A DNA stretch of 64,000 bases, taken from Novosphingobium mangrovisedimenti (lineage in GTDB: Bacteria; Pseudomonadota; Alphaproteobacteria; Sphingomonadales; Sphingomonadaceae). The stretch covers positions 248,001-312,000 of the forward strand of contig NZ_JANZXA010000002.1 of assembly GCF_025153475.1 (NCBI RefSeq), in the 5' to 3' direction. The notes under the pieces are model-generated. The model ran no database searches and was not told the origin of the DNA. It saw nothing but the letters and a program-made list of their open reading frames with translations. Positions 16,555 to 27,492 of this stretch are shown in pieces; position 1 is the stretch's first letter, and each line of letters begins with the position of its first letter. A program made the translations under genes and the position numbers.

Positions 16555-18174
16555 ATGAAGAGATTAATCGTCATGATCGTGGCGTTCGGGCTCACCGCCC
16601 TCGCGGCCTTCTACGTCGCTCTGGCGCCCCATACGCCTTCCTCCGATCCCGGCACCTTCAACCTCCTGGACCGGGGCGCGGCCTGGCTGATCGCGCAGCG
16701 CGGACGCAGCGCCGCAGTGATGGGACTGCTCGGGCTCGGCGTCGTGCTGACGATGCTGGCAGCGGCAGTGATCGGTGATGACAAACCGGCAGGTGGCCCG
16801 GCCACGTCTCCCCGTCCCCGCAAGCGCTCAAAGCGGGAAGACGCGTCCCCGGGGCCCGTCTGGCGACCCGATCCGCTGGCGCCCGAAGACAGGATCGCCA
16901 GCCTGCGCCGCCGCGCTGCCAATGAAACCGGCACGGAACCGACACCACTGCCGTCCCGGCCCGTGGCGCTGGTGCGCAAACCCCGCGAGCGGGATCGCGA
17001 CTGGTTTTCCGACCGTAGCTGGCTGGGCGGACTGCCCCGGCTTGGCGATGCCGAATGGCCGCGCGACGCCAACGGCACGCCACTGCCTTTCGCGGCCCAG
17101 ATCGATCTCACCGAACTGGCCGCCGCCTGCCCGGAATCGCCGCTGCCGTGGGACGGCTCGCTGGCCTTCTTCCTCGGCACGGGCGCCGTCGTATCCGTAC
17201 CTGCCGGAGAACACGACTTCTCCGAACCCCCGCAGGACCTGCCGCCCGCCTTCGACGAGGGCGGATACCCCTTTCCCGCGCGCGCCGGCGTCCTGAGCCG
17301 CTACTTCTTTCCGTTCTGGCCGGTCGATCCCTTCGCGCTCGATCTGCCGGACGATCTGCGCGACCATCGTGACGCAAAGCGCGACAAGGCGATCGAACAG
17401 GCCATGGCCAACCTGCTGTCGCACCACGTCGCACCGCGCAGGTCCGCCTTTACAGCGGAAGGCGAGACACTGTGGTGGCATGGCGTGAGCCATCTCGCCG
17501 CGCAGATCCACAATGCCTTCGATACTTCGGCAAGGCCCGTCGCGCTCCGCCGCGACGGCGTGCGGCAGGCAGCGGAAACGCTGGCAGGCCTGGAAGCCCG
17601 GGCCGACGCGGATGACGCCACCCTCGAAGCCGCGCGCGCGGAACTCGTCGAACGGCAGGCCGCTCTCGCGGCGATCGAGGCCCAGCGCGAGGCCCTGCCC
17701 GACGCCATCACCGCGCTGGACCAGTTCTCGGCCGATCGCGACCCATGGCAGCCGCTGACGCGCGAGGAAGGCGAGGTGATCGCGGACCTGCTGACCGAAC
17801 TGCATGCCGGCTACGGGGATCTCGTGCGCCATCATGTCCCGCGCTCGGCCTCCGATCTGGCCACGCTGTCGCTGCGGACCATGATCACGAGCGCGCCCGA
17901 TGCGCTGACGGCGATACCCGAGGACGAACTTGCCCGGATCAACCGCGATTATCGCCTGCCGACGCGGCACCAGCACCAGATGTTCGGCCTCGGCGGCCGC
18001 CAGCAGAGCGCGCGCGACGACCATCGCGGCGACATCCTGCTGCTGCAACTGGGCTACGACGACATGATGGAATGGCGTTGGGGCGAAATGGGCCTGTTCC
18101 AGTTCTGGATCAGCCCCGAGGACGCGGCGAACCGAAACTGGGAGGCCGTGCAACTCACCTTCGAGTGCGCCTGA
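16555..18174 (+). CDS. DUF1963 (YwqG-like) membrane-anchored protein
   Basis: A 539-residue protein with two N-terminal membrane segments (about 3-24 and 50-72), a basic linker, and a large C-terminal DUF1963 domain (about 150-539) of the YwqG type, whose biochemical role is unknown. Domain features: SWLGGLPRLGDAEWPRDANGTPLPFAAQIDL near the start, QHQMFGLGGRQQ and LLLQLGYDDMMEWRWGEMGLFQFWISPED near the end. A charged helical stretch (about 345-400) is inserted in the middle. ATG 16555 follows GGAGGGAGGC. No operon partner on this strand. Confidence 0.82.
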   Translation: MKRLIVMIVAFGLTALAAFYVALAPHTPSSDPGTFNLLDRGAAWLIAQRGRSAAVMGLLGLGVVLTMLAAAVIGDDKPAGGPATSPRPRKRSKREDASPGPVWRPDPLAPEDRIASLRRRAANETGTEPTPLPSRPVALVRKPRERDRDWFSDRSWLGGLPRLGDAEWPRDANGTPLPFAAQIDLTELAAACPESPLPWDGSLAFFLGTGAVVSVPAGEHDFSEPPQDLPPAFDEGGYPFPARAGVLSRYFFPFWPVDPFALDLPDDLRDHRDAKRDKAIEQAMANLLSHHVAPRRSAFTAEGETLWWHGVSHLAAQIHNAFDTSARPVALRRDGVRQAAETLAGLEARADADDATLEAARAELVERQAALAAIEAQREALPDAITALDQFSADRDPWQPLTREEGEVIADLLTELHAGYGDLVRHHVPRSASDLATLSLRTMITSAPDALTAIPEDELARINRDYRLPTRHQHQMFGLGGRQQSARDDHRGDILLLQLGYDDMMEWRWGEMGLFQFWISPEDAANRNWEAVQLTFECA

Positions 18175-18330
18175 CCTGGCGTATCGACGCCGCGCTTCGC
18201 GCCGCACCCCGGCGCGTCAAGCGCCAGGCAACGCGCGGTGCCTCCCGACTGGCGCCCGATCGCGGCGATCGTCTCGTCCCATACCCAACCGCCCTGTCCG
18301 CCCCCCGCGCAGGAACGCGAAATCGCTCAT
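18175..18330 (-). pseudogene. Remnant of an alpha/beta-hydrolase gene (N-terminus only)
   Basis: On the minus strand ATG 18330 follows a strong ribosome site (GGGGGAGA) and reads MSDFAFLR. A run of six G then shifts the frame; one base removed, the sequence continues GGGQGGWVWDETIAA and, after about 20 residues, CLALDAPGCGAKRG. That is the oxyanion-loop (HGGGQGG) and strand region typical of the N-terminus of alpha/beta hydrolases, with the usual His replaced by Arg. Nothing of the remaining fold follows because the DUF1963 gene occupies the DNA. It is therefore a truncated, frameshifted relic of about 50 codons. Confidence 0.6.
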
Positions 18331-18414
18331 GACCCTGTCTCCCCCTGGGTGGTGTTGACACGCTCCATGTCGAAGGGCAGCCTTGCCGACGCAACAACAA
18401 ACAGAAAGAGCACC

Positions 18415-19023
18415 ATGCTCGGTCGCCCGCTGATCGTCCGATCGGCCCTGCCATTCGTCCTTCTCGCCGCGATCGCGGTGCCCGCAGGCTCGTCCACCGG
18501 CACTGTGTGGCACTACCAGCTCGATCCCGCATCGAGTGCGGTCAGCGCACGGGTGGCCTTCATGGGCATCGCGAGCAAGACCGCACGATTCCCGGCCATG
18601 GTGGGCAGTGTCACGCTGGCTCCGCAACCGGATTCGCAGGAACCGAGATCAATCACCTTCGACGTCACGCTTGACGCACGGGCCCTGCGCGCGTCGGACA
18701 ACGTTACGTTGAAGCGGTTGAAGAGCGCCGACTTTTTCGATGTGGAGAACCACCCCAAAGTGCGCTTTACAGGCGACACGATCCACATGACCGGCAAGCG
18801 CACGGCGGAAGTATCCGGCCAGCTAACCGCGCGCGGCGTGACCCGCGCCGAGGTGATGCACGTCACGTTCGGCAGCGATCCGCTCGCAAGCCGGGGCGCG
18901 ACGCCGATCGAGCTTGAAGGCCGGATGCGGATAGACCGGCGCGACTACGGCATGACCGCGTGGTCGCTTGTCGTCGGCAAGAAAGTGGACATCACCATCC
19001 GCACGCGGATGATGCCGCGATAG
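18415..19023 (+). CDS. YceI family periplasmic protein
   Basis: A 202-residue exported beta-barrel of the YceI family, whose members bind isoprenoid-like lipids in a hydrophobic cavity. Signal peptide at residues 1-30 (LPFVLLAAIAVPAGSS). Family signatures visible: YQLDPASSAVSARVAFMGI, ADFFDVENHPKVRFTG, GQLTARGVTRAEVMHVTF and RIDRRDYGMTAWS. ATG 18415 is supported by AAAGAG upstream. The leader overlaps the hydrolase relic region. Monocistronic; convergent with rbfA. Confidence 0.9.
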   Translation: MLGRPLIVRSALPFVLLAAIAVPAGSSTGTVWHYQLDPASSAVSARVAFMGIASKTARFPAMVGSVTLAPQPDSQEPRSITFDVTLDARALRASDNVTLKRLKSADFFDVENHPKVRFTGDTIHMTGKRTAEVSGQLTARGVTRAEVMHVTFGSDPLASRGATPIELEGRMRIDRRDYGMTAWSLVVGKKVDITIRTRMMPR

Positions 19024-19045
19024 GCCACGGCCTTTCGGGAAGCCC

Positions 19046-19438
19046 TCAGTCCTCTAGGTCGCGCTTTACCCGGGGATCATCGAGCAGCGCATCGATCCGG
19101 CTCGCTTCGTCGAACGTCTCGTCGGAGCGGAACTGGATCTTCGCCGCGAACTTGAGCTTGAGCCGCTGGGCAACCTCGCGCTGGAAATAGGCGGTATTGG
19201 TGCGCAGTGCCTTGAGCACGGCTTCCTCGTCGACGCCGAGCAGCGGCTTAACATAGACCGTCGCCTGCCTGAGGTCGGGCGTCATGCGCACTTCGGTGAC
19301 CGATACCGAATGCGCCGAGAGCGTATCGTCATGCACCTGCTGGCGCGTGAGAATGTCGCTGATCGCGTGGCGCACCTGTTCACCCACCTTGAGCAGGCGA
19401 ACGGAGTGCTGTTCGGGTGTGAATTGCTGGCGTGCCAT
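19046..19438 (-). CDS. rbfA: 30S ribosome-binding factor A
   Basis: Late 30S maturation factor that binds near the 5' helix of 16S rRNA. The product of 130 residues (133 if the ATG at 19447 is used) shows [39 protein letters not shown] and [33 protein letters not shown], which cover the KH-like domain. It lies in the ancestral place between infB and truB, but both neighbours are separated from it by inserted genes, so it now appears to have its own promoter. Confidence 0.95.
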   Translation of the reverse strand: MARQQFTPEQHSVRLLKVGEQVRHAISDILTRQQVHDDTLSAHSVSVTEVRMTPDLRQATVYVKPLLGVDEEAVLKALRTNTAYFQREVAQRLKLKFAAKIQFRSDETFDEASRIDALLDDPRVKRDLED

Positions 19439-19542
19439 CGTCTGCATCCATGTGGGCAGCGGATGACAATTTGCAACAATTGATTACCCCCAAAAGCCCC
19501 GAAAGGGCGTTATCCTTGTGAAACCAGTACACAAGGAGCCAA

Positions 19543-19917
19543 ATGATGAGATTGTTTTCCGCCGCCCTGATTGCCGCCTCGCTCGCCGTTTCCGGCATGG
19601 CTGCACCGGCCATGGCCCAGCAGCAAAAACCGCCGCAACAACAGTCGCACAATCAGAATCAAAACAAGGGTCCGAGCAAGTCCGGACAGGGAACCGCGAA
19701 AAAGGTCGAAAAGAAAAAGGTCTACAAGACCTTCCGGAAGGGTGAAAAGTTCGACCGGCGCTATGCCAGGAACTATCAGATCGTCGACTATCGCAAGTAC
19801 AAGCGCCTGCCCGCGCCGCGCAAGGGCTATCGCTATGTCCGCGCAGGCAGCGACGTCCTGCTGATCGGCACGAGCACCTTCAAGGTCTACGCGGTCTACA
19901 GCGGCCTCATTCGCTGA
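19543..19917 (+). CDS. RcnB-like periplasmic protein
   Basis: A 124-residue exported protein with signal peptide (cleavage after AMA, about residue 25), a Gln/Asn/Lys-rich linker and the C-terminal RcnB-type block RKGYRYVRAGSDVLLIGTSTFKVYAVYSGLIR. E. coli RcnB affects nickel/cobalt homeostasis, but this family is large in sphingomonads and metal binding is not evident here: no His or Cys cluster. ATG 19543 follows AAGGAG. A terminator follows its stop. Confidence 0.8.
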   Translation: MMRLFSAALIAASLAVSGMAAPAMAQQQKPPQQQSHNQNQNKGPSKSGQGTAKKVEKKKVYKTFRKGEKFDRRYARNYQIVDYRKYKRLPAPRKGYRYVRAGSDVLLIGTSTFKVYAVYSGLIR

Positions 19918-19951
19918 TCGGGCAAGACGGGCTTATCCGCACTTGATCGAG

Positions 19952-19985
19952 GGGCGGCGCACGTGGCGGAGTGCGTCGCCCTTTT
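19952..19985 (+). terminator. Rho-independent terminator after RcnB-like gene
   Basis: Eleven-base arms with one mismatch (19952-19962 and 19971-19981), eight-base loop, followed by TTTT. It directly abuts the stop of the convergent DUF1697 gene. Confidence 0.75.
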
Positions 19986-20518
19986 CACATCTTCGAGAGG
20001 ATGCGGGCCAGCGAACGGGCATTGCGCGCCGTTCCCCGGCACCCCAGACGCCGCTCGATGAAAGCGGCGGTGAGCTTGCTGTTACCGACGCCATCGACGT
20101 AATCGATATAGAGGCACCGGGGCCCCATCGCGAGCTTCTCGTTCCCGCGCCCGGCATGATCGGCAAGGAGTTTTTCGAACCGGGCCGGCTCGGGCTGGCT
20201 TTCGAGGAAATGGGTGTGGACGAACTTGTCCTCGCCGCTGCCGACAAACGGGTTGTCCTCGACCGCCGCGCGCACCTCTCCCTTCGTGCGCACCGCCACG
20301 AAGCTGTCGATGTCGAAGCGCTCCAGCATCATGTGGGCAAAGAGCTCTTCCAACCCGTCTGTCGGTCTCTCGTCGAAATCGAACAGCACATTCCCGCTGG
20401 CGACGACCGTCTCGACGTTCTCGAACTCCTCGCGCTCGAAGGCATAGCGCAAGTCCGCCATCGTCAGCCGATTGCCGCCAACGTTGATGGAGCCGAACAG
20501 GGCGAGATAGCGGGTCAT
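19985..20518 (-). CDS. DUF1697 family protein
   Basis: A 177-residue cytoplasmic protein of the DUF1697 family of unknown function. The family N-terminus is clear: MTRYLALFGSINVGGNRLTM, followed by LRYAFEREEFENVETVVASGNVLFD, with a C-terminal block GVGNSKLTAAFIERRLGCRGTARNARSLARI. Start ATG 20518 is chosen by family; a TTG six codons earlier is also in frame. Part of the material inserted between infB and rbfA. Confidence 0.85.
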   Translation of the reverse strand: MTRYLALFGSINVGGNRLTMADLRYAFEREEFENVETVVASGNVLFDFDERPTDGLEELFAHMMLERFDIDSFVAVRTKGEVRAAVEDNPFVGSGEDKFVHTHFLESQPEPARFEKLLADHAGRGNEKLAMGPRCLYIDYVDGVGNSKLTAAFIERRLGCRGTARNARSLARILSKM

Positions 20519-20664
20519 CTTGAAAAATCCTGTCAATCGGAGTATTTCACACCAATCACTGCGGTTGAAATGTTCATTTCACCTGCCCGAGCCTCGGGTA
20601 TTCCAGCGCCCGGGGCTCGATACGTATTGAAGGCCGATGTTCCAGCACCGCCCCCCCTCACTGG

Positions 20665-20766
20665 CTACTTGCGACCCAGCTCGACGAGCTTGATCATCAA
20701 GGTCACGAGGCCAACCAGCAAGGTCGCAACCCCGATAACCAGAATCACTGCAGTATCAATGGTCAT
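20665..20766 (-). CDS. 33-residue membrane peptide, holin-like-toxin pattern
   Basis: A very short gene. ATG 20766 is preceded by AGGTGA nine bases upstream, a good ribosome site. The peptide begins MTIDTAVILVIGVATLLVG, forms one membrane helix, then ends with a short amphipathic, basic tail (KLVELGRK). Pattern and length recall the holin-like toxin peptides of type I toxin-antitoxin systems known mainly from Firmicutes, but this is resemblance by eye. I see no clear antisense antitoxin promoter. The 3' side contains GC-rich hairpins (near 20588 and 20610). It lies in the 350-base gap between the DUF1697 gene and the infB cluster. Confidence 0.5.
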   Translation of the reverse strand: MTIDTAVILVIGVATLLVGLVTLMIKLVELGRK

Positions 20767-20865
20767 GCATAATCACCTGCCTTTCCGCCGCGGGTTGCGG
20801 CCGGAAAGGCACAAGTGATCGGCACGGTCGCTCCGGGTTGAATTTCCGACAGAGCCTAGCGGGTG

Positions 20866-21033
20866 TCAGCTCACTTCAAGCGCACACCATAGGAAGGCAC
20901 TGCCAAGCACTGCAAAAGCGCCGACCGGCAGACAACCGGCATCGACACCTTCCCAATGGGCCGTGCGCCATTTCGAGGGCTTCCGAGCCGGACGTGCGAC
21001 AGGCTTGCGCTTGCGTGTCCGGCTCTTCGCCAC
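20866..21033 (-). CDS. Short ORF after infB with basic N-terminus and one membrane segment
   Basis: Starts at GTG 21033, three bases after the infB stop, and encodes 55 residues. The first about 25 are strongly basic (K/R-rich, VAKSRTRKRKPVARP), the last about 25 are hydrophobic and likely membrane-spanning (GAFAVLGSAFLWCALE). No family recognised. Spacing suggests translational coupling to infB. No separate ribosome site is obvious, so it might equally be untranslated. Confidence 0.4.
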   Translation of the reverse strand: MAKSRTRKRKPVARPARKPSKWRTAHWEGVDAGCLPVGAFAVLGSAFLWCALEVS

Positions 21034-21036
21034 GGC

Positions 21037-23679
21037 TTACCCGATGGTGCGTTCGCGCTCGGAGACTTCGAAGACTTCGAGCTGGTCGCCCGCCCGGATG
21101 TCGTTCGTGTCGGCCAGCACCACGCCGCATTCGAGGCCCGTGCGCACTTCGTCGACGTCGTCCTTGAAGCGACGCAGCGAGGCGATGGTCGTTGCCGAGA
21201 CAATGACGTCGTTGCGCGTGAGACGGGCATGCAGCCCCTTGCGGATGACACCTTCGACGACGAGCAGGCCTGCCGCCTTGTCCTTCTTGCCGGCCGGGAA
21301 GACCTGCTTGACCTCGGCGCGGCCGACAACGGTTTCCACGCGCTCGGGCCCCCAGATGCCGGCCATCTGCTTGGCGACTTCCTCGGTAAGCTCGTAAATG
21401 ACGTCGTAGTACATCATCGAGGTCTTGGTCTTCTCGATCTGCTCGCGCGCCTTGGCGTTCGGGCGGACATTGAAGCCGATGATCGGCGCGCCCGAGGCCG
21501 AAGCCAGCGTCACGTCGGTCTCGGTGATGGCCCCCACGCCCGAGTGCAGAATGCGCACCTTGATCTCGTCGTTCGAGAGGTTGTGGAGCGCGGCGTTGAT
21601 CGCCTCGACCGAACCCTGAACGTCGGCCTTGATGACCACCGGATACTCGATGACGTTCTGCTTGGCGGCCAGCGCCGAGAACATCGTGTCGAGGCTGGCA
21701 GGCGCCATCGCGGTACGCTTGGCCGTTGCCTGTTCCTGACGCCAGGCCGAGACTTCGCGGGCACGCTGCTCGCTCTCGACCACGGTCAGGGTATCGCCCG
21801 CCATCGGCACGCCGCCGAGGCCGAGGACCTCGACCGGGGTCGAGGGACCGGCTTCCTTGACCTGACGGCCCTTGTCGTCGTTCATCGCGCGGACGCGGCC
21901 ACTTTCGGTGCCGACCACGAAGATGTCGCCGCGCTTCAGGGTGCCGCGGTTGACGAGAACCGTCGCGACCGGGCCCTTGCCCTTGTCGAGCTTGGCTTCG
22001 ATCACCGTGGCTTCCGCCGGACGATCGGGATTGGCCTTGAGCTCCATAAGCTCGGCCTGGAGCAGGATCTTGTCGATCAGTTCGTCCAGCCCCTTGCCGG
22101 TCTTGGCCGAAACCTCGACGTCCTGCACGTCGCCCGACATTTCCTCGACGATGATCTCGTGCTCGAGCAGGCGTTCGCGCACCTTCTGCGGGTTCGCGTC
22201 TTCCTTGTCGCACTTGTTGATCGCCACGATCATCGGGACGCCGGCGGCCTTGGTGTGATTGATGGCCTCGATCGTCTGCGGCATGATGCCGTCGTCGGCC
22301 GCGACCACCAGGATGACGATGTCGGTGACATTGGCACCGCGCATGCGCATCTGGGTGAAGGCCGCGTGCCCCGGGGTGTCGAGCACGGTGATCTGATCGC
22401 CGCTCTTGGTCTTGATCTGGTAGGCGCCGATGTGCTGGGTGATGCCACCCGCCTCGCCGCGCACCACGTCGGTGCCGCGCAGCGCGTCAAGCAGGCTGGT
22501 CTTGCCGTGGTCGACGTGGCCCATAATCGCCACGACCGGCGGACGCGACTTCAGCGATTCCTCGGTATCGACGTCGGTCGAGGTATCGATATCGATGTCG
22601 CTGGCCGAGACACGCTCGATGTTGTGGCCGAATTCGGTCACCAGCAGCTCGGCGGTGTCCTGGTCGATCGTCTGGTTGACGGTGACCATCATGCCCATGT
22701 TGAACAGCGCCTTCACGAGGTCGGCGCCCTTCTCGGCCATGCGGTTGGCGAGTTCCTGAACGGTGATCGCCTCGGGGACGATCACGTCGCGGACCTGCTT
22801 CTCGCGCGGCTGCGACTGGCCGCCGAAGTGCGCGCGGCGTTCCTTCTCACGGGCACGCTTGAGCGCGGCGAGCGAACGTGCGCGTGCACCTTCATCCTCA
22901 TTGAGCGCGCGGCTGACCGTGAGCTTGCCGGACTGACGGCGGTCGCCGCCCTTGCGCTCGGCACCGCGCGCCGGAGCGCCACCCTTCTTGGCAGCCTCGG
23001 GCTTCTTGGCACCGGCGGCCGGTTCCGGCTTGCGGGCCGCAGGTTCGGAACGCTGGACCGGCGTGAAGCGGCGCGGTGCGGGAACCGGCGTGGCCGCCGG
23101 AGCTTCCTTGGCCGTCTCTTCGGTCTTGAGGGGCGCCTCAGCGGCCTCTTCCTTGGCGACGGGCGCTTCGGGAGCGGGCACGACCTCTTCGGGCGCCGGC
23201 GGGGCCTTGGCGGCTTCCGCCTCGGCCTTCACGGCAGCAGCGGCAGCTTCTTCCTCGGCGCGGCGATTTTCCTCGGCGCGACGCTTTTCTTCCTCGATCG
23301 CGCGCAGCTTTTCTTCCTGCTCGCGACGATTCGCTTCCTCGAGCGCGGCGAGGCGGGCTTCCTCGGCCTCTCGCTGCAGGCGGGCGACGCGTTCCTGCGG
23401 CGTCTCGCCGGCGTTCGCGGCCGGCTTCTTGGGCGCGGGCCGGGGAGCCGGGGCCGGCTTCTTGGGCGCGGGCTTGGGAGCGGGCGCGGGAACCTCGGCC
23501 TTGGCCTCGACAGGCGCTTCCGAACCGGGCTTGCCGATCACCTTGCGGCGCTTCACCTCGACCACGACCTTGTTGGTGCGGCCGTGGCTGAAGGTCTGCT
23601 TGACCTCACCCGCTTCCACCGAGCGCTTAAGCCCAAGCGGCTTGCGGCCCAGGGTCGGTTTGTTATCGGTCTCGCTCAT
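21037..23679 (-). CDS. infB: Translation initiation factor IF-2
   Basis: GTPase that places initiator tRNA on the 30S subunit and promotes subunit joining. From ATG 23679 ([17 protein letters not shown]) it has 880 residues. A long low-complexity N-terminal region rich in A, P, E, K and R (about 50-290) is followed by the conserved IF2-N motif, the G domain with [27 protein letters not shown] and NKCD, and then domains II, III and the C-terminal fMet-tRNA-binding domain. A frame nine codons longer exists, but the chosen start matches the family. Fourth gene of the rimP-nusA-ylxR-infB operon. Confidence 0.98.
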   Translation of the reverse strand: MSETDNKPTLGRKPLGLKRSVEAGEVKQTFSHGRTNKVVVEVKRRKVIGKPGSEAPVEAKAEVPAPAPKPAPKKPAPAPRPAPKKPAANAGETPQERVARLQREAEEARLAALEEANRREQEEKLRAIEEEKRRAEENRRAEEEAAAAAVKAEAEAAKAPPAPEEVVPAPEAPVAKEEAAEAPLKTEETAKEAPAATPVPAPRRFTPVQRSEPAARKPEPAAGAKKPEAAKKGGAPARGAERKGGDRRQSGKLTVSRALNEDEGARARSLAALKRAREKERRAHFGGQSQPREKQVRDVIVPEAITVQELANRMAEKGADLVKALFNMGMMVTVNQTIDQDTAELLVTEFGHNIERVSASDIDIDTSTDVDTEESLKSRPPVVAIMGHVDHGKTSLLDALRGTDVVRGEAGGITQHIGAYQIKTKSGDQITVLDTPGHAAFTQMRMRGANVTDIVILVVAADDGIMPQTIEAINHTKAAGVPMIVAINKCDKEDANPQKVRERLLEHEIIVEEMSGDVQDVEVSAKTGKGLDELIDKILLQAELMELKANPDRPAEATVIEAKLDKGKGPVATVLVNRGTLKRGDIFVVGTESGRVRAMNDDKGRQVKEAGPSTPVEVLGLGGVPMAGDTLTVVESEQRAREVSAWRQEQATAKRTAMAPASLDTMFSALAAKQNVIEYPVVIKADVQGSVEAINAALHNLSNDEIKVRILHSGVGAITETDVTLASASGAPIIGFNVRPNAKAREQIEKTKTSMMYYDVIYELTEEVAKQMAGIWGPERVETVVGRAEVKQVFPAGKKDKAAGLLVVEGVIRKGLHARLTRNDVIVSATTIASLRRFKDDVDEVRTGLECGVVLADTNDIRAGDQLEVFEVSERERTIG

Positions 23680-23702
23680 AAGTCTCGTCGTGCCCTTCAA
23701 TC

Positions 23703-24402
23703 TCAATTCGTCGTCGCGGGCGCGGCCTGAGCCTGCCCGTTATCATCAACCATACCGGCCGCGTTGCGTTCGGCCTGCCCCTGGAAATGCAGGAGGCGCC
23801 GCAGCAGCGAAGCGACTCGCTCGGCCGCTCCGCGATCGTTCAGCGCCAGGTGAACGACGTTGTCGCGGCCCAATGCCACAGACAGCGTCTCCCGGTCCAG
23901 TGGCAAGCGCATGCCTTTCAGCCCGCTGCCTTCCGCTTCGCTTCCCACGCGCCAGGCCTGGTCGAGCTTGCGCGAGCCGTCTTCGCTCGCGTCGGCCGCA
24001 TGGCCCAGCCACGCGACACGGCCCTCGCGCGCGTTCTGCGCGATCCGGTCCGAGCCCATCAGCAGCTTGCCGGACTTGAGTTCGAGCCCCAGCCGTTCGG
24101 TCAGCGCACGGATCAGCGCCTGTTCGATCCTGTCGGGCAGGTCATCCGGAATGGAAAGCGGCGCACCCTTGAAGGCGCGCGCCAGCGCACCCTTAAGTTT
24201 GCCCTTCGCAAGCGCATTTTCAAGGGCATCGCGGGAAACGCCGATCCACGCGCCGCGCCCGGGGGCACGCGCGTGGACATCGGGAAGGACCAGCCCGTCC
24301 GGCGAAATCGCCAGACGCACGAAGTCATCCCGCGCAGCTTTCTCGCCGGAGAGGATGCAGGTCCTCTCCGCCTTCGCGCTATCGATGTCGGAGCTTACGC
24401 GC

Positions 24403-24422
<20 letters not shown>
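23703..24422 (-). CDS. YlxR/DUF448 RNA-binding protein with L7Ae-like domain
   Basis: A 239-residue putative RNA-binding protein found between nusA and infB in alphaproteobacteria. The N-terminal YlxR (DUF448) domain shows RTCILSGEKAARDDFVRLA and a GRGAWIGVSRDALENAL block. The middle region (about 85-140) resembles the ribosomal L7Ae-like fold often fused to YlxR, and the C-terminal about 80 residues are not recognisable. Its ATG overlaps the end of nusA by 20 bases, so the two are translationally coupled. Confidence 0.85.
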
Positions 24423-26031
<1,609 letters not shown>

Positions 26032-26033
26032 GG

Positions 26034-26606
26034 TCAGTCTTCCTGTTCCTCGAGAATCTCGTCGGCCCCGCTGGTCTCCAGCGGGCGGGTTGCGGCAATC
26101 AGCTTGTCGGTCAGGACAAGCCGTGCGGAATGAATGTCTGTCAGCGGAAAGCTGACGCGGCCCGACTTGCGGTCATCGAGCGCAACCACTTCGGCACCGG
26201 GCTCACCCTCGATGCCGACCAGATCGCCGTGGAGCGCCTTGCGGTTGCCCTCCACCGGCGCGATCAGGTTGATCCGCGCTTCGTGCCCGGCCCAGTTGGC
26301 GTAGTCCTTCGGACGGGTCAGCGGACGATCGATGCCCGGCGAGGAAACCTCGAGCCGATAGGCCTCTTCGATCAGCACCTCGCCGGCTTCCTCGAGCGCA
26401 TCCATGCGGTCGGAAATGCGGTGCGACAGCTTCACGCAATCGTCGAGCACGAGCTGGCCGGTCGCCGGGTTCTCGGCCATGACCTGCAGCGCGATCTCGT
26501 CGTCACCGACCTCGCTCTTGCCGAAGATCCGCACGCGCACGAGATCGAAGCCGAGGGCCTTGACCTCGGGCTCGATGACTTGCGTGATGCGGGCGATATC
26601 GGCCAC
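26034..26606 (-). CDS. rimP: Ribosome maturation factor RimP
   Basis: Needed for maturation of the 30S subunit. From GTG 26606, with GGAG seven bases upstream, the product has 190 residues: VADIARITQVIEPEVKALGFDLVRVRI, VLDDCVKLSHRISDRMD and LEVSSPGIDRPLTRPKDYANWAGHEARI are the usual family blocks. An ATG-initiated frame much longer upstream is open by chance. First gene of the rimP-nusA-ylxR-infB operon. Confidence 0.95.
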   Translation of the reverse strand: MADIARITQVIEPEVKALGFDLVRVRIFGKSEVGDDEIALQVMAENPATGQLVLDDCVKLSHRISDRMDALEEAGEVLIEEAYRLEVSSPGIDRPLTRPKDYANWAGHEARINLIAPVEGNRKALHGDLVGIEGEPGAEVVALDDRKSGRVSFPLTDIHSARLVLTDKLIAATRPLETSGADEILEEQED

Positions 26607-27075
26607 GCGGGAACTCCAGATACAGAACGATGTCGAAGCGACATCGATGCAACGCGGTTCCGTGCCGGCCCCCTCCGGCGCCAGCCCGAACCTTGTTTCA
26701 CCAATGTCGGGATGAGGGGCAGATAGGCGCATTCCCCCCAAAAGGCAAGTGGCGTCGCACCGAGAGCCCGCGCTCCGCCGAAGAAATCCGGGAATGCCCG
26801 AAAGGAACCTGCGTGCGCCGGGAATTACTTCCCGACGCACGACAGGCCGCCACTCCCCCGTGGCGTCTTCCCTGCAGAGGGGGGATGCGGCAAAGCCGCA
26901 CTGCAGGGCACCCTGCGCCAGCCGCCAGGAGGCGCGGGAATTGCGCATGATCTACCGAATCGCGCTGCCCGGGGCCCGACACCACCAGCCGGCACACTGC
27001 CCGGCCCGTGGTCCGGCGCCGCCCTTTCCGCGCGGCGATCGCCATTTCAGCACGCTTCCTCTCCTTTTTCTCTTC
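26607..27075. other. 469-base intergenic region upstream of rimP
   Basis: Contains no gene I can support. It must hold the promoter of the rimP-nusA-ylxR-infB operon. One visible structure is a hairpin with CTGCAG at both ends enclosing GCGGC-AAA-GCCGC (about 26873-26907), which in the minus-strand transcript would be a leader stem-loop. I do not see a tRNA or a recognisable riboswitch. Confidence 0.5.
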
Positions 27076-27492
27076 CTAGACGCGCGCGCCGGGGATCAGT
27101 CCCGCTCTTTTCATGCTTACGGCCGCGCGCCCGCCAACGATCACGTGATCGAAAAACTCCACGTCCATTGCCCGCGCGACAGCCGCCAGCGCGCGCGTTG
27201 CGGCAATATCCTGCACGCTCGGCCGCGAATCGCCTGACGGATGGTTGTGGACCAGCACGAATCCGGCCGCCTTCATCCTGAAGGCATACTCAAACAACTG
27301 GCGGTAGCGCGCCGAAATCGCCCCGACCCGCCCCTCGCAACGCGCCTGATAGCCGCAAAGATTTCCACGGGCGTCGAACAGCACCTCGAGCATGATCTCG
27401 CTGCGCAGGCCACCCATGTGCCTTACGAGGAGTTCTAGAAGGGCCGGCGAGAGCGGCTTGATCCGGCTGCGCCCCGGGACCAGTTCTGCCAT
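27076..27492 (-). CDS. Short RadC/JAB-domain protein
   Basis: A 138-residue JAB/MPN-type domain (RadC-like) lacking the N-terminal helix-hairpin-helix region found in full-length RadC (about 220 residues). The metal-binding motif VLVHNHPSGD is intact near residue 93 and the family tail VEFFDHVIVGG is present; the catalytic Glu is probably the one in MLEVLFDARG. ATG 27492 lies inside the 3' end of the upstream membrane-protein gene (58-base overlap), so the two are coupled. Function of stand-alone RadC domains is not established; metalloprotease-like or nuclease roles are proposed for the fold. Confidence 0.85.
   Translation of the reverse strand: MAELVPGRSRIKPLSPALLELLVRHMGGLRSEIMLEVLFDARGNLCGYQARCEGRVGAISARYRQLFEYAFRMKAAGFVLVHNHPSGDSRPSVQDIAATRALAAVARAMDVEFFDHVIVGGRAAVSMKRAGLIPGARV

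Noticed and set aside
20956..23730. Open frame of 924 codons on the plus strand
   Set aside because: Antisense to infB; no recognisable motif and composition typical of a shadow frame.
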